In this document: piece after piece, positions 1 through 9,376 of the stretch
Layout of the letters: each line of letters starts with the position of its first letter
Numbering within the stretch: the stretch's first letter is position 1
Assembly: GCF_003007685.1 (NCBI RefSeq)
Contig: NZ_PXNN01000009.1
Coordinates: 1-64,000, forward strand
Length of the DNA stretch: 64,000 bases
Direction of reading: 5' to 3'
DNA from: Marinobacter halophilus
Lineage (GTDB): Bacteria > Pseudomonadota > Gammaproteobacteria > Pseudomonadales > Oleiphilaceae
The notes under the pieces: generated by a model
Databases searched by the model: none
What the model was told of the DNA's origin: nothing
Seen by the model: the letters and a program-made list of their open reading frames with translations, nothing else
Position numbers and translations under genes: made by a program

Positions 1-1196
1 TGTCTAAAGCAAAATTTGAACGTAAAAAGCCGCACTTGAACGTGGGTACCATTGGTCACGTTGACCATGGTAAGACCACTCTGACCGCTGCTCTGACCCG
101 TGTGTGTCACGAAGTATGGGGTACGGGTGAGCTGCGTGCGTTCGACCAGATCGATAACGCACCGGAAGAGCGTGCGCGTGGTATCACCATTGCGACCTCC
201 CACGTTGAGTACGATTCACCGACTCGTCACTACGCCCATGTAGACTGCCCGGGCCACGCCGATTATGTGAAAAACATGATCACTGGTGCGGCTCAAATGG
301 ACGGCGCTATTCTGGTTTGTTCCGCAGCTGACGGCCCCATGCCGCAGACTCGCGAGCACATCCTGCTGTCTCGTCAGGTAGGTGTTCCTTTCATCGTTGT
401 GTTCCTGAACAAAGCGGACATGGTCGATGATGAAGAGCTGCTTGAGCTGGTTGAGATGGAAGTTCGTGAGCTGCTGGATATGTACGACTTCCCGGGCGAC
501 GACACTCCGATCATCATCGGCTCTGCGCTGATGGCGCTGGAAGGCAAAGACGATAACGAAATGGGTACTACCGCTGTCAAGAAGCTGGTAGAAGCCCTGG
601 ACGACTATATCCCTGAGCCTGAGCGTGCCATTGATCAGCCGTTCCTGATGCCGATCGAAGACGTGTTCTCTATCTCTGGTCGCGGTACGGTTGTGACTGG
701 TCGTGTAGAGCGTGGTCTTGTCAAAGTTGGTGAGGAAGTGGAAATCGTCGGTATCAAAGATACCGTGAAGACCGTTTGTACCGGCGTTGAGATGTTCCGC
801 AAGCTGCTGGACGAAGGTCGTGCCGGTGAGAACGTGGGTGTTCTGCTGCGTGGTACCAAGCGTGACGACGTTGAGCGTGGTCAGGTGTTGTGTAAGCCGG
901 GCACCATTAAGCCGCACACCAAGTTTGAGTGTGAAGTGTACGTGCTGTCCAAAGAAGAAGGTGGTCGTCATACGCCGTTCTTCAAGGGCTATCGTCCACA
1001 GTTTTACTTCCGTACCACCGACGTAACCGGTTCTTGCGAACTGCCGGAAGGTGTGGAAATGGTTATGCCGGGTGACAACGTCAAAATGACGGTTACCCTG
1101 ATCAACCCGATCGCCATGGAAGATGGTCTGCGCTTCGCGATTCGCGAAGGTGGCCGTACCGTTGGTGCCGGCGTGGTCGCCAAGATCATCGAGTAA
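1..1196 (+). CDS. tuf: Elongation factor Tu (5' end cut by one base)
   Basis: EF-Tu is the GTPase that brings aminoacyl-tRNA to the ribosomal A site. The window opens on TG of the start codon: the frame reads through from base 1 as the usual [11 protein letters not shown] start, so only the A of ATG is missing. The full protein would be 398 residues, typical for the family. G1 GHVDHGKT, switch II DCPGH and the NKADM guanine-specificity motif are all present, as are domains 2 and 3 ending in [11 protein letters not shown]. It lies directly before the S10 operon, the usual place of the tufA copy, but its own terminator separates it from rpsJ. Identification is certain. Confidence 0.99.
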   Translation, partial: SKAKFERKKPHLNVGTIGHVDHGKTTLTAALTRVCHEVWGTGELRAFDQIDNAPEERARGITIATSHVEYDSPTRHYAHVDCPGHADYVKNMITGAAQMDGAILVCSAADGPMPQTREHILLSRQVGVPFIVVFLNKADMVDDEELLELVEMEVRELLDMYDFPGDDTPIIIGSALMALEGKDDNEMGTTAVKKLVEALDDYIPEPERAIDQPFLMPIEDVFSISGRGTVVTGRVERGLVKVGEEVEIVGIKDTVKTVCTGVEMFRKLLDEGRAGENVGVLLRGTKRDDVERGQVLCKPGTIKPHTKFECEVYVLSKEEGGRHTPFFKGYRPQFYFRTTDVTGSCELPEGVEMVMPGDNVKMTVTLINPIAMEDGLRFAIREGGRTVGAGVVAKIIE

Positions 1197-1214
1197 TTTG
1201 CTCGGTTGGTCAGC

Positions 1215-1245
1215 AAAAAGGGGCTGATGCGTTCAGCCCCTTTTT
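1215..1245 (+). terminator. Rho-independent terminator after tuf
   Basis: A perfect 13-bp stem, AAAAAGGGGCTGA (1215-1227) pairing with TCAGCCCCTTTTT (1233-1245), with a five-base loop and a T run. It lies 18 bases after the tuf stop and separates tuf from the S10 promoter. Confidence 0.95.
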
Positions 1246-1291
1246 GTGTTTTGGTCGCAAAGTCTACTCAACCCTGGCAATGTCATTGATG

Positions 1292-1320
1292 TTGACAGGG
1301 TTGAGTATTATGCATACAAT
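1292..1320 (+). promoter_or_regulatory. Sigma70 promoter of the S10 operon with overlapping inverted repeat
   Basis: A consensus -35 TTGACA (1292-1297) and -10 TACAAT (1315-1320) are separated by exactly 17 bases. Transcription would start near 1327 and give a leader of about 55 bases before rpsJ, much shorter than the E. coli S10 leader used for L4 autoregulation. A perfect 12-bp inverted repeat, TACTCAACCCTG (1265-1276) and CAGGGTTGAGTA (1296-1307), overlaps the end of the -35 and the spacer. Confidence 0.85.
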
Positions 1321-1381
1321 GCGGCTCCTTTTTTTGAAGGTCGGCTAACTATTAGTCGCTACGAGTGGAGTTTGGTGCATC

Positions 1382-1693
1382 ATGCAAAGCCAAAAGATTC
1401 GGATTCGGTTGAAGGCGTTTGATTATCGCCTGATCGACCAGTCCACGCAGGAGATTGTCGACACCGCTAAGCGGACCGGCGCTCAGGTTCGTGGACCTAT
1501 TCCTTTGCCGACGCGCAAAGAAAAGTTCACCATCCTGGTCTCTCCGCACGTCAACAAAGACGCGCGCGATCAGTATGAAATTCGTACCCACAAGCGTTTG
1601 CTCGACATTGTTGAGCCAACGGAAAAGACAGTGGATGCTCTGATGAAGTTGGACCTGGCAGCAGGTGTGGACGTTCAGATTAGCCTCGGCTGA
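1382..1693 (+). CDS. rpsJ: 30S ribosomal protein S10
   Basis: S10 is part of the 30S head and also the NusE partner of NusB in transcription antitermination. The protein has 103 residues, the standard length, and carries the conserved [13 protein letters not shown] start and the [19 protein letters not shown] loop region. The ATG follows a GGAG-type ribosome-binding site about 15 bases upstream. It is the first gene of the S10 operon, behind the consensus promoter at 1292-1320. The 76-base gap to rplC is the largest in the S10 section and holds a small palindrome at its start. Confidence 0.98.
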   Translation: MQSQKIRIRLKAFDYRLIDQSTQEIVDTAKRTGAQVRGPIPLPTRKEKFTILVSPHVNKDARDQYEIRTHKRLLDIVEPTEKTVDALMKLDLAAGVDVQISLG

Positions 1694-1769
1694 TACCGCC
1701 CGGTATTAGTCTGTGTAACTGTCATAAGGCCATAGAGGGTGCGAGCCCCGTACACTTAAGAGGTGAAAC

Positions 1770-2408
1770 ATGGCAATTGGTGTTGTCGGTCGTAAGGCCG
1801 GTATGACCCGTATTTTTACGGAAGATGGGCAGGCGCTGCCCGTAACGGTAATTGAGGTTGATCCCAACCGCATTACCCAACTTAAAACTCTCGAAAACGA
1901 TGGCTACCGTGCTGTACAGGTAACTGTGGGTTCTCGTCGTGCCTCCCGAGTGAGCAAGGCTGCTGCTGGTCACTATGCGAAAGCTGGTGTCGAAGCTGGT
2001 CGTGGCATTTGGGAATTCCGTCTTTCTGATGGCGAAGGCGATGAGTTGGCCGCTGGTGGCGAACTGACAGTGTCTGTATTTGAAGACGGTCAGATTGTTG
2101 ATGCCACTGGTCAGTCCAAAGGTAAGGGATTCCAGGGTGGTGTTAAGCGTTGGAACTTCTCCATGCAAGACGCGACTCACGGTAACTCCCTGTCTCATCG
2201 TGCTCCGGGTTCTATTGGTCAGAACCAGACTCCGGGTAAGGTGTTCAAGGGCAAAAAGATGGCCGGTCAGATGGGTAATGCTCAGGTAACTGTGCAGAAT
2301 CTCAAGATTGTCCGTGTCGATGCCGAGCGCAACCTGCTGCTGGTGAGTGGTGCCGTACCCGGCGCAACTGGCGGCGATGTTGTCATCAAGCCTGCAGTCA
2401 AAGCCTGA
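1770..2408 (+). CDS. rplC: 50S ribosomal protein L3
   Basis: L3 is an early-assembly 50S protein that reaches the peptidyl transferase centre. It has 212 residues, close to the E. coli length. The N-terminal [11 protein letters not shown] motif, the [11 protein letters not shown] segment and the SHRAPGSIG / [13 protein letters not shown] region around the site methylated by PrmB are all visible. A ribosome-binding site AAGAGG (1759-1764) precedes the ATG. It is followed after 11 bases by rplD in the S10 operon. Confidence 0.98.
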   Translation: MAIGVVGRKAGMTRIFTEDGQALPVTVIEVDPNRITQLKTLENDGYRAVQVTVGSRRASRVSKAAAGHYAKAGVEAGRGIWEFRLSDGEGDELAAGGELTVSVFEDGQIVDATGQSKGKGFQGGVKRWNFSMQDATHGNSLSHRAPGSIGQNQTPGKVFKGKKMAGQMGNAQVTVQNLKIVRVDAERNLLLVSGAVPGATGGDVVIKPAVKA

Positions 2409-2419
2409 GGAGCGGTGCG

Positions 2420-3025
2420 ATGGAATTGACAATTACTGGTAGCGGCAAGGGGATTTCTGTTTCCGATGCTGCATTTGCCAAAGATTTTAATGAAGCTCTG
2501 GTCCACCAGGTGGTGACTGCCTATATGGCGGCTGGCCGTCAGGGCACCAAGGCACAGAAAACACGTTCTGAAGTCAGTGGTGGTGGTAAGAAGCCATGGC
2601 GTCAGAAGGGTACTGGCCGCGCTCGAGCGGGCACCATTCGCAGCCCTATCTGGCGTTCAGGTGGCGTAACGTTTGCCGCTAAGCCGCGCGATTTCGAACA
2701 GAAAGTAAACCGCAAGATGTACCGTGCGGCCATGTGCTCCATTCTTTCCGAGCTGGTTCGTCAGGAGCGATTGGTGGTAGTTGACGATATCAATGTCGAC
2801 AGCCCGAAAACCAAGGCGTTTACTGCAAAGCTGAAGGATCTGGGTCTTTCCAATGCATTGATTCTGTCTGACAGCGTTGAGCAGAATCTGCACCTTGCTT
2901 CTCGCAATATCCCGCACGTGGATGTTCGCGACGTTGCTGGTCTGGATCCATACAGCCTGGTTGCCTACGAGAACGTCGTGGTGACGGTTCCCGCTCTGAA
3001 GAAGATCGAGGAGATGCTGGGATGA
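2420..3025 (+). CDS. rplD: 50S ribosomal protein L4
   Basis: L4 lines the upper peptide exit tunnel and in E. coli represses the S10 operon. It has 201 residues, the same as E. coli. The exit-tunnel loop with the basic [15 protein letters not shown] motif and the following SPIWRSGG is intact. It has AGGAG (2408-2412) as ribosome-binding site. Its stop overlaps the rplW start by four bases (ATGA), which suggests translational coupling. The short leader at rpsJ leaves it open whether L4 autoregulation is kept here. Confidence 0.98.
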   Translation: MELTITGSGKGISVSDAAFAKDFNEALVHQVVTAYMAAGRQGTKAQKTRSEVSGGGKKPWRQKGTGRARAGTIRSPIWRSGGVTFAAKPRDFEQKVNRKMYRAAMCSILSELVRQERLVVVDDINVDSPKTKAFTAKLKDLGLSNALILSDSVEQNLHLASRNIPHVDVRDVAGLDPYSLVAYENVVVTVPALKKIEEMLG

Positions 3026-3315
3026 ATCAGGAACGTATTTATAAGGTCCTGCTGGGGCCGCACGTATCAGAGAAAACGTCTCTCGCAGCTGAGAGTGGCC
3101 AGGTGGTATTCCGTGTAGCGCCCGATGCCACCAAGCCGGAGATCAAGAAAGCCGTTGAGCAGCTGTTCAACGTCACCGTCGAAGGTGTTCAGGTTTCGAA
3201 CCGTAAGGGTAAGCTCAAGCGTACCGTGCGCGGGTTCGGCAAACGTAATGACATTCGCAAGGCTTACGTTAAGCTGGCAGAAGGTCAGGACATCGATTTT
3301 CTGGATGTGGAATAA
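3022..3315 (+). CDS. rplW: 50S ribosomal protein L23
   Basis: L23 sits at the tunnel exit and is the docking site for trigger factor and the signal recognition particle. It has 97 residues, near the usual 100. The conserved HVSEKTS motif, the [12 protein letters not shown] helix and the [15 protein letters not shown] loop are present. It starts inside the last codons of rplD and ends 17 bases before rplB, with an AAGG-type ribosome-binding site between them. Confidence 0.97.
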   Translation: MNQERIYKVLLGPHVSEKTSLAAESGQVVFRVAPDATKPEIKKAVEQLFNVTVEGVQVSNRKGKLKRTVRGFGKRNDIRKAYVKLAEGQDIDFLDVE

Positions 3316-3332
3316 GGTAAAGGGGTCGTAAT

Positions 3333-4160
3333 ATGCCGATCGTCAAGACCAAACCAACATCTGCCGGACGCCGTCACGTTGTAAAGCTTTACAACCCGGA
3401 TTTGCACAAAGGGCGCCCTTACGAGCCGTTGGTAGAAGTAAAGAGTAAGTCTGGTGGCCGTAACAACGCCGGCCGCATTACTACTCGTCACATTGGTGGT
3501 GGTCACAAGCAGCACTACCGTGTTATCGATTTCAAGCGGACCAAAGATGGTATCCCGGCGATCATTGAGCGCCTGGAATATGATCCTAACCGCTCTGCGC
3601 ACATTGCGCTGGTGAAATACGCCGATGGCGAGCGCCGCTACATTATCGCTCCCAAGGGTATGACAGCTGGTGATCCAGTGCGCTCCGGCGTCGACGCGCC
3701 GATTAAGGTGGGCTCCACTCTTCCGCTTCGGAATATTCCGGTCGGTTCTGTGATCCACTGCGTCGAACTCAAGCCTGGCAAAGGTGCCCAGCTGGCTCGC
3801 TCCGCGGGCGCATCCGTACAGCTGGTAGCTCGGGAAGGGGCGTATGCCACTATCCGCCTGCGTTCAGGTGAAATGCGTAAGGTGCTTGTTGACTGTCGCG
3901 CAACGTTGGGTGAAGTGTCCAATAGCGAACACAGTCTTAAGCAGCTTGGTAAAGCGGGTGCATCACGTTGGCGCGGTAAACGTCCAACAGTACGTGGTGT
4001 TGCTATGAACCCAGTTGACCACCCGCATGGTGGTGGTGAAGGGCGTACCTCTGGCGGGCGTCACCCGGTTACTCCGTGGGGTGTTCCGACCAAAGGGCAT
4101 AAGACTCGTAAGAACAAACGTACTGACAAGATGATAGTACGTCGTCGTTCGGCCAAGTAA
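3333..4160 (+). CDS. rplB: 50S ribosomal protein L2
   Basis: L2 joins the subunits and supports the peptidyl transferase centre. It has 275 residues against 273 in E. coli. The RNA-binding core with [19 protein letters not shown] is followed by the C-terminal [13 protein letters not shown] motif, whose histidine was implicated in peptidyl transferase activity, and a basic tail. It lies in the S10 operon between rplW and rpsS. Nothing unusual was seen. Confidence 0.98.
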   Translation: MPIVKTKPTSAGRRHVVKLYNPDLHKGRPYEPLVEVKSKSGGRNNAGRITTRHIGGGHKQHYRVIDFKRTKDGIPAIIERLEYDPNRSAHIALVKYADGERRYIIAPKGMTAGDPVRSGVDAPIKVGSTLPLRNIPVGSVIHCVELKPGKGAQLARSAGASVQLVAREGAYATIRLRSGEMRKVLVDCRATLGEVSNSEHSLKQLGKAGASRWRGKRPTVRGVAMNPVDHPHGGGEGRTSGGRHPVTPWGVPTKGHKTRKNKRTDKMIVRRRSAK

Positions 4161-4183
4161 ACGACTACATAGAGGTAATTGCT

Positions 4184-4459
4184 GTGCCACGTTCTTTAAA
4201 GAAAGGTCCTTTTATAGACCTGCATCTGTTGAAGAAGGTCGAGGCAGCTATCGAAGGAAATGACAAGCGGCCCATTAAAACCTGGTCCCGCCGGTCAACA
4301 ATCTTTCCTGAGATGGTAGGTCTGACCATTGCAGTCCACAACGGCAAGCAGCACGTGCCGGTTTATGTCACCGAAGATATGGTCGGTCATAAGCTGGGTG
4401 AGTTCGCGGCAACGCGTACTTATCGTGGTCATGCGGCCGACAAGAAAGCTAAACGCTGA
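4184..4459 (+). CDS. rpsS: 30S ribosomal protein S19
   Basis: S19 binds the 30S head and contacts the A-site finger. It has 91 residues (E. coli 92) and begins with the invariant PRSLKKGPF, which fixes the start as GTG at 4184 behind the ribosome-binding site GAGG (4172-4175). The conserved TWSRRSTI and GHKLGEFA motifs are present. The GTG start is the one non-ATG start in the S10 section. Confidence 0.98.
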   Translation: MPRSLKKGPFIDLHLLKKVEAAIEGNDKRPIKTWSRRSTIFPEMVGLTIAVHNGKQHVPVYVTEDMVGHKLGEFAATRTYRGHAADKKAKR

Positions 4460-4475
4460 TTGTGAGGTAATAGAA

Positions 4476-4808
4476 ATGGAAGTAGCAGCCAAGTATAAGG
4501 GCGCTCGCCTCTCAGCTCAGAAAGCACGTCTTGTCGCCGACCAAGTACGCGGCAAGGCAGTTGAGGACGCCCTGAACATTCTGACTTTCAGCCCGAAGAA
4601 GGCGGCGGTCGTGATCAAGAAAGCTCTTGAATCCGCCATCGCTAACGCTGAGCACAACGAAGGTCTGGACGTAGATGATCTGCGGGTTTCCACCGTTATG
4701 GTGGATGAGGGCCCAACGCTCAAGCGAATCAAAGCTCGAGCCAAGGGGCGCGCTGACCGTATTATGAAGCGCACCTGTCATATCACCGTCAAGGTCGCCG
4801 ACAAGTAG
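4476..4808 (+). CDS. rplV: 50S ribosomal protein L22
   Basis: L22 lines the exit tunnel opposite L4. Its beta-hairpin loop is a known macrolide-resistance site. The frame is open further upstream, but the start at ATG 4476, behind GAGG (4464-4467), gives [20 protein letters not shown] and 110 residues, exactly the E. coli length. The hairpin around [16 protein letters not shown] and the HITV end are intact. It overlaps neither neighbour. Confidence 0.98.
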   Translation: MEVAAKYKGARLSAQKARLVADQVRGKAVEDALNILTFSPKKAAVVIKKALESAIANAEHNEGLDVDDLRVSTVMVDEGPTLKRIKARAKGRADRIMKRTCHITVKVADK

Positions 4809-4819
4809 GAGATGCTCAG

Positions 4820-5500
4820 ATGGGTCATAAAGTAAATCCAACCGGCATGCGCCTGGGTGTGATCAAAGAGCACAACTCAGTGTGGTACGCCGACAAAAAG
4901 GACTACGCGAAAAACCTGTTGAATGACATTCAGGTCCGCGAATTCCTGGACAAGCGTCTGATTAAGGCGTCTGTCAGCAAGATCGTGATCGAGCGCCCTG
5001 CTCAGAACGCCCGGATCACGATCCATACCGCCCGTCCCGGTATTGTTATCGGTAAAAAGGGTGAAGATGTTGATCGTCTGCGTCGCGAAGTCAGCGACAT
5101 GATGGGTGTGCCTGTGCACATCAACATCGAAGAAGTCCGCAAGCCGGACCTGGATGCCCGCCTGGTAGCGCAAAACGTTGCCGGTCAGCTGGAGCGTCGT
5201 GTGATGTTCCGTCGCGCTATGAAGCGTGCGGTACAGAATGCTATGCGCCAAGGTGCCAAGGGTATCAAGATTCAGGTTGGCGGTCGTCTTGGGGGTGCTG
5301 AAATCGCACGTTCCGAGTGGTATCGCGAAGGTCGTGTACCTCTGCACACACTGCGTGCAGATATTGATTACGCAACCTACGAAGCGCATACCACTTACGG
5401 CGTAATCGGCGTCAAGGTATGGATCTTCAAAGGTGAGATTCTTGGTGGTATGGAACAGGTCCGTGCTGACAAGAAAGCCTCTGGAAAGAAAGGCAAGTAA
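4820..5500 (+). CDS. rpsC: 30S ribosomal protein S3
   Basis: S3 guards the mRNA entry channel and contributes to helicase activity of the ribosome. It has 226 residues, a little shorter than E. coli (233). The N-terminal [12 protein letters not shown], the KH domain with GxxG as GKKG near residue 77, and the C-terminal [13 protein letters not shown] are present. The C-terminal tail is basic. The ribosome-binding site AGGAG (4807-4811) overlaps the rplV stop. Confidence 0.98.
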   Translation: MGHKVNPTGMRLGVIKEHNSVWYADKKDYAKNLLNDIQVREFLDKRLIKASVSKIVIERPAQNARITIHTARPGIVIGKKGEDVDRLRREVSDMMGVPVHINIEEVRKPDLDARLVAQNVAGQLERRVMFRRAMKRAVQNAMRQGAKGIKIQVGGRLGGAEIARSEWYREGRVPLHTLRADIDYATYEAHTTYGVIGVKVWIFKGEILGGMEQVRADKKASGKKGK

Positions 5501-5512
5501 AGGGGCACTCTT

Positions 5513-5926
5513 ATGCTGCAACCAAAACGCACCAAATTTCGCAAGGTAATGAAAGGCCGTAACACCGGTCTTGCTCACCGCGCTAACAAGGTGAGCTTCG
5601 GTGAATACGGATTGAAAGCGACTAGCCGGGGGCGTATAACTGCGCGCCAGATAGAGGCAGCGCGTCGTACCATGACACGTCGTATCAAGCGGGGTGGTAA
5701 GATCTGGATTCGGGTTTTCCCGGATAAGCCGATCACCGGTAAGCCGCTTGAAGTACGAATGGGTAAAGGTAAAGGTTCTGTCGAGTATTGGGTGGCTGAA
5801 ATCCAGCCAGGCCGCATGCTTTATGAGATGGAAGGTGTGTCCGAGGAAATTGCTCGCGAAGCCTTCACTCTGGCAGCGGCCAAACTGCCGGTACAGACCA
5901 CCTTTGTAACGAGGACGGTGATGTGA
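5513..5926 (+). CDS. rplP: 50S ribosomal protein L16
   Basis: L16 binds near the A-site tRNA elbow and is needed late in 50S assembly. It has 137 residues (E. coli 136). It starts with the standard [11 protein letters not shown], and it has the [22 protein letters not shown] segment that includes the arginine hydroxylated by RoxA in E. coli. Its TGA stop overlaps the rpmC ATG (ATGTGATG arrangement). Confidence 0.98.
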   Translation: MLQPKRTKFRKVMKGRNTGLAHRANKVSFGEYGLKATSRGRITARQIEAARRTMTRRIKRGGKIWIRVFPDKPITGKPLEVRMGKGKGSVEYWVAEIQPGRMLYEMEGVSEEIAREAFTLAAAKLPVQTTFVTRTVM

Positions 5927-6117
5927 TGAAAGCAACAGAGCTGCGTGACAAGTCAGTCGAGGAGCTGAACAAAGAGCTGATCGACCTCCTGAAGGAGCAG
6001 TTCAACCTGCGCATGCGTAAGGCGACAGGTCAGCTGAATCAGTCTCACCTCCTCGGCAAGGTGAAACGTGACATTGCGCGCGTTAAAACGGTAATGAATG
6101 AAAAGGCAGGACAGTGA
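5926..6117 (+). CDS. rpmC: 50S ribosomal protein L29
   Basis: L29 is a small helical protein at the tunnel exit next to L23. With the ATG at 5926 it has 63 residues, the same as E. coli, beginning [10 protein letters not shown]. An in-frame GTG one codon upstream is less likely because it lies inside the rplP stop overlap. The [17 protein letters not shown] motif is conserved. Its stop is two bases before the rpsQ start. Confidence 0.96.
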   Translation: MKATELRDKSVEELNKELIDLLKEQFNLRMRKATGQLNQSHLLGKVKRDIARVKTVMNEKAGQ

Positions 6118-6118
6118 C

Positions 6119-6385
6119 ATGACCGAAGCTACCCAAACTGCCAGAACTCTGAGCGGCAAGGTCGTGAGCAACAAGATGGATAAGTCCATCGTGGTCCTGG
6201 TAGAGCGTCAGGTGAAACACCCTCTGTACGGTAAGTACATGAAGCGCTCCACCAAGATCCATGCGCACGATGAAAGCAATCAGTGCAACATCGGCGACAT
6301 CGTAACCATTCAGGAAACCCGCCCGGTCTCTAAGACCAAAAGCTGGGCCCTGGTGGAAGTCACCGAACGCGCGTCCAAGGTGTAA
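6119..6385 (+). CDS. rpsQ: 30S ribosomal protein S17
   Basis: S17 is a primary 16S rRNA-binding protein with an OB fold. The ATG at 6119 gives 88 residues (E. coli 84), starting [19 protein letters not shown]. The frame extends upstream to 6098, but that would only add residues read within rpmC, and AAGGCAGG (6102-6109) serves the 6119 start. Conserved KSIVVLVER and [11 protein letters not shown] motifs are present. Confidence 0.97.
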   Translation: MTEATQTARTLSGKVVSNKMDKSIVVLVERQVKHPLYGKYMKRSTKIHAHDESNQCNIGDIVTIQETRPVSKTKSWALVEVTERASKV

Positions 6386-6403
6386 TTCGCCCGGAGAACA
6401 ACC

Positions 6404-6772
6404 ATGATTCAGACTCAAACAATGCTTGAAGTCGCGGATAACAGTGGTGCACGGCAAGTTATGTGCATCAAGGTCCTGGGCGGATCTCACCGGCGTTACG
6501 CGAGCGTTGGGGACATTATCAAGGTGACCGTTAAGGAAGCCATCCCCCGCGGTAAGGTGAAGAAAGGCCAGGTCCTAAAGGCTGTTGTAGTACGTACCCG
6601 TAAGGGTGTGCGTCGTCCGGACGGGTCGTTGATCCGTTTTGACGGTAACGCGGCGGTACTTCTGAACAATCAGGACGCGCCCATTGGTACCCGTATCTTC
6701 GGACCGGTTACCCGTGAGCTGCGAAATGAAAAGTTCATGAAGATTATCTCACTGGCACCCGAAGTACTTTAA
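6404..6772 (+). CDS. rplN: 50S ribosomal protein L14
   Basis: L14 forms an intersubunit bridge and binds the silencing factor RsfS. It has 122 residues (E. coli 123) and starts [17 protein letters not shown]. The [21 protein letters not shown] segment and the C-terminal [13 protein letters not shown] are typical. It opens what in E. coli is the spc operon. Here no promoter is visible in the 18 bases before it, so transcription probably continues from the S10 promoter. Confidence 0.98.
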   Translation: MIQTQTMLEVADNSGARQVMCIKVLGGSHRRYASVGDIIKVTVKEAIPRGKVKKGQVLKAVVVRTRKGVRRPDGSLIRFDGNAAVLLNNQDAPIGTRIFGPVTRELRNEKFMKIISLAPEVL

Positions 6773-6789
6773 AGGACCAGAGGCCGGTT

Positions 6790-7110
6790 ATGAAAAAGAT
6801 CAAACGAGATGACGAAGTAATCGTCACTACGGGGAAAGACAAAGGTAAACGTGGTAAAGTCCTGAAAGTTCAGGATGACGGCCGAATGATTGTTTCTGGC
6901 ATCAATATGATGAAGAAACACACGAAGCCGAACCCGATGCTGGGCACCCCAGGTGGCATCGTCGAAAAAGAAGCGCCTATCCAGGCTTCCAACGTGGCTA
7001 TTTTTAATCCGCAGACCGGCAAAGCCGATCGTGTTGGCATCCTGATTAAGGATGACGGCACCAAGTCGCGGATCTTCAAGTCCACGAACGAAGCTGTCGA
7101 TAACCAGTAA
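6790..7110 (+). CDS. rplX: 50S ribosomal protein L24
   Basis: L24 starts 50S assembly at the 5' end of 23S rRNA and sits at the tunnel exit. It has 106 residues (E. coli 104). The KOW motif is clear near residues 8-35 ([21 protein letters not shown] is split here by its glycines). The [19 protein letters not shown] segment follows. A purine-rich ribosome-binding site lies at 6774-6785. Confidence 0.97.
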   Translation: MKKIKRDDEVIVTTGKDKGKRGKVLKVQDDGRMIVSGINMMKKHTKPNPMLGTPGGIVEKEAPIQASNVAIFNPQTGKADRVGILIKDDGTKSRIFKSTNEAVDNQ

Positions 7111-7125
7111 GCGGTGGTGGTTACG

Positions 7126-7665
7126 ATGCTTAACATGAAAGAGCAGTATTCGAAGGAAGTGGTACCCGCCCTGCAGCAAGAGTTCGGCTACAAGAACGTG
7201 ATGCAGGTACCGCGTATCGAGAAAATCACCCTGAACATGGGTGTTGGTGAGGCAGTTGGTGACAAAAAGCTGATTGAAAATGCTGTGGCGGATCTTGAGC
7301 GCCTGGCAGGACAAAAAGTAGTTGTCACCAAGGCTAAAAAATCGGTAGCGGGCTTTAAAATCCGTGAAGGTTGGCCAATTGGTTGTAAAGTGACCCTGCG
7401 CGGTGAGCGCATGTGGGATTTCTTTGATCGCCTGGTTCACATTGCGGTTCCCCGTATTCGTGACTTCCGTGGCCTCAATCCGAAATCCTTCGACGGTCGC
7501 GGTAACTACAGTATGGGTGTGCGTGAGCAGATCATCTTCCCTGAGATCGAGTACGACAAAGTCGACAAGATCCGCGGGCTGGATATCACTATCACCACCA
7601 CTGCAGCTACCGACGACGAAGGTCGCGAACTGCTGAAAGCCTTTGGCTTTCCGTTCAAGAAATAA
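7126..7665 (+). CDS. rplE: 50S ribosomal protein L5
   Basis: L5 binds 5S rRNA and contacts P-site tRNA. The ATG at 7126 gives 179 residues, exactly the E. coli length. GTG at 7114 is in frame but lies four bases after rplX, with no room for a ribosome-binding site, while GGTGGTGG (7113-7120) precedes 7126. Motifs [25 protein letters not shown] and [20 protein letters not shown] are conserved. Confidence 0.97.
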   Translation: MLNMKEQYSKEVVPALQQEFGYKNVMQVPRIEKITLNMGVGEAVGDKKLIENAVADLERLAGQKVVVTKAKKSVAGFKIREGWPIGCKVTLRGERMWDFFDRLVHIAVPRIRDFRGLNPKSFDGRGNYSMGVREQIIFPEIEYDKVDKIRGLDITITTTAATDDEGRELLKAFGFPFKK

Positions 7666-7677
7666 GGAACGAGTGAC

Positions 7678-7983
7678 ATGGCGAAGGTTTCCATGAAAAA
7701 CCGTGAGCTCAAACGCGAAAAGACTGTGGCAAAATTTGCAGCTAAGCGCGCTGAGCTCAAGGCGATTATCAAAAACACGAATACCAGCGAAGAAGACCGT
7801 TGGAATGCACAGATGAAGCTTCAACAGCTTCCTCGCGATGCAAGTCCGTCACGTCTTCGGAATCGTTGCCAGATAACTGGTCGTCCACATGGCGTTCTAC
7901 GCAAGTTCGAGCTTTCACGGATTAAACTCCGTGAATACGGCATGCGCGGTGACGTACCTGGCCTGACCAAAGCTAGCTGGTAA
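7678..7983 (+). CDS. rpsN: 30S ribosomal protein S14, zinc-independent type
   Basis: S14 completes the 30S head. It has 101 residues and a single cysteine, so it is the long C-minus form without a zinc ribbon. The C-terminal [19 protein letters not shown] and [18 protein letters not shown] are standard. The ribosome-binding site AAGGA (7665-7669) lies at the end of rplE. It is followed by an 88-base gap, unusually wide for this operon. Confidence 0.98.
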   Translation: MAKVSMKNRELKREKTVAKFAAKRAELKAIIKNTNTSEEDRWNAQMKLQQLPRDASPSRLRNRCQITGRPHGVLRKFELSRIKLREYGMRGDVPGLTKASW

Positions 7984-7992
7984 GATAGGTCA

Positions 7993-8008
7993 CCTGACTT
8001 CGGTCAGG
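7993..8008 (+). promoter_or_regulatory. UUCG-capped hairpin in the rpsN-rpsH gap
   Basis: CCTGAC (7993-7998) and GTCAGG (8003-8008) flank a TTCG loop, a very stable RNA tetraloop. A second GC-rich palindrome, CGGCGCGCCG, follows near 8028-8037. There is no T run, so this is more likely an RNA structure for mRNA processing or translational control than a terminator. Confidence 0.5.
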
Positions 8009-8071
8009 GGCCTGTTGGTAAGCGGTGCGGCGCGCCGCTGCACAACTAAAAAGATCAGGAGCCTCATACGA

Positions 8072-8464
8072 ATGAGTATGCAAGATACGCTTGCGGATAT
8101 GTTTACCCGTATCCGTAACGCACAGATGGCACAGAAGGCCGATGTGGCCATGCCATCTTCAAAGATGAAGATCTCCGTAGCCCAAGTCCTGAAGGATGAA
8201 GGTTACGTAGCAGATTTTTCTGTTTCAGCTGACGCGAAGCCAGAGTTGACCATCACCTTGAAATATTTTGGTGGAAAGCCGGTTATTGAACAGATCAAAC
8301 GGGTTAGTCGTCCGAGTCTGCGCCAGTACAAAGGCGCTGGGGAGCTGCCGAAAGTTTCCGGTGGTCTGGGAGTCGCGATTGTCTCAACGTCCAAGGGCGT
8401 TATGACAGACCGTGCCGCACGTGCTGCAGGCGTGGGTGGCGAAGTCATCTGCACCGTATTCTAG
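8072..8464 (+). CDS. rpsH: 30S ribosomal protein S8
   Basis: S8 organises the central 16S rRNA domain and in E. coli represses the spc operon by binding its mRNA. The ATG at 8072 gives [18 protein letters not shown] and 130 residues, the E. coli length. The ribosome-binding site AGGAG (8057-8061) selects it over the open frame that runs upstream to 8015. The C-terminal [13 protein letters not shown] and GGEVICTVF are conserved. Confidence 0.98.
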   Translation: MSMQDTLADMFTRIRNAQMAQKADVAMPSSKMKISVAQVLKDEGYVADFSVSADAKPELTITLKYFGGKPVIEQIKRVSRPSLRQYKGAGELPKVSGGLGVAIVSTSKGVMTDRAARAAGVGGEVICTVF

Positions 8465-8473
8465 GAGAATCAC

Positions 8474-9007
8474 ATGTCCAGGGTTGCCAATAATCCTGTC
8501 GTGCTGCCTTCCGGTGTTGAGGTTAAGCTGAACGGACAGGAAATTAATGTGAAGGGCTCCAAGGGAGCGCTTCAATTCACCATTCACCAAGCGGTTGAAG
8601 TAAAGCAGGAAGAGGGAACTCTTCGCTTTGCAGCCCGTGATGGTGCAAAACAGTCCCGTGCTCTTGCTGGTACTACTCGTGCGCTGATTAACAACATGGT
8701 TTCCGGCGTAACCACAGGCTGGGAGCGCAAGCTTCAGCTGACGGGCGTAGGTTATCGTGCGCAGGCGCAAGGTAAGAAGCTCAATTTGACACTGGGTTTT
8801 TCTCACCCGGTTGAATATGAGTTGCCCGAGGGTGTTACCGCTGAAACTCCGTCCAATACGGAAGTTGTGATTCGCGGTATCGACAAGCAACAGGTTGGCC
8901 AGGTCGCTGCTGAAATCCGCGCGTTCCGTCCGCCCGAGCCTTATAAGGGCAAGGGTGTTCGTTATGCGGATGAGCAGGTAAGACGCAAAGAAGCCAAGAA
9001 GAAATAA
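8474..9007 (+). CDS. rplF: 50S ribosomal protein L6
   Basis: L6 sits near the sarcin-ricin loop and the factor-binding site. It has 177 residues, as in E. coli. It shows two repeats of the L6 fold; the second contains [24 protein letters not shown] and the conserved end [17 protein letters not shown] (8464-8468) precedes the ATG. Confidence 0.98.
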   Translation: MSRVANNPVVLPSGVEVKLNGQEINVKGSKGALQFTIHQAVEVKQEEGTLRFAARDGAKQSRALAGTTRALINNMVSGVTTGWERKLQLTGVGYRAQAQGKKLNLTLGFSHPVEYELPEGVTAETPSNTEVVIRGIDKQQVGQVAAEIRAFRPPEPYKGKGVRYADEQVRRKEAKKK

Positions 9008-9016
9008 GGCGGGACT

Positions 9017-9364
9017 ATGAGCGCGAATAACGAAAGATTGCGTCGCGCACGCAAAGTGCGCATGAAGATCCGTGAGCTGGGTACCGACCGTCTGTGTGTT
9101 CACCGCACGCCGCGTCACATGTATGCTCAGGTCACGTCTGCAGATGGCAGCAAAGTGCTGGCAACTGCTTCCACGTTGGATAAGGAATTGCGCCAGGGTG
9201 CAACCGGTAACGTGGATGCTGCTAAGAAAGTGGGTCAGCTGATTGCTGAGCGCGCTAAAGCAGCAGGTATTGAGAAGGTCGCTTTTGACCGCTCAGGTTA
9301 CCGTTATCACGGTCGTGTACAGGCTCTGGCCGACGCGGCTCGTGAAGCTGGCTTGCAATTCTAA
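9017..9364 (+). CDS. rplR: 50S ribosomal protein L18
   Basis: L18 brings 5S rRNA into the 50S subunit together with L5. It has 115 residues (E. coli 117). The basic N-terminus ([15 protein letters not shown]) and the [11 protein letters not shown] and [24 protein letters not shown] motifs are typical. It starts ten bases after rplF with a GGCGGGA ribosome-binding site. Confidence 0.97.
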   Translation: MSANNERLRRARKVRMKIRELGTDRLCVHRTPRHMYAQVTSADGSKVLATASTLDKELRQGATGNVDAAKKVGQLIAERAKAAGIEKVAFDRSGYRYHGRVQALADAAREAGLQF

Positions 9365-9376
9365 GAGGTGGAGAAG

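Noticed and set aside
216-971. Long open frame on the minus strand inside tuf
   Set aside because: It is fully covered by tuf, has no ribosome-binding site, and its composition follows the tuf codon pattern.
4877-5935. 352-codon open frame opposite rpsC and rplP
   Set aside because: Both plus-strand genes are certain and complete; the reverse frame has no recognisable domain.
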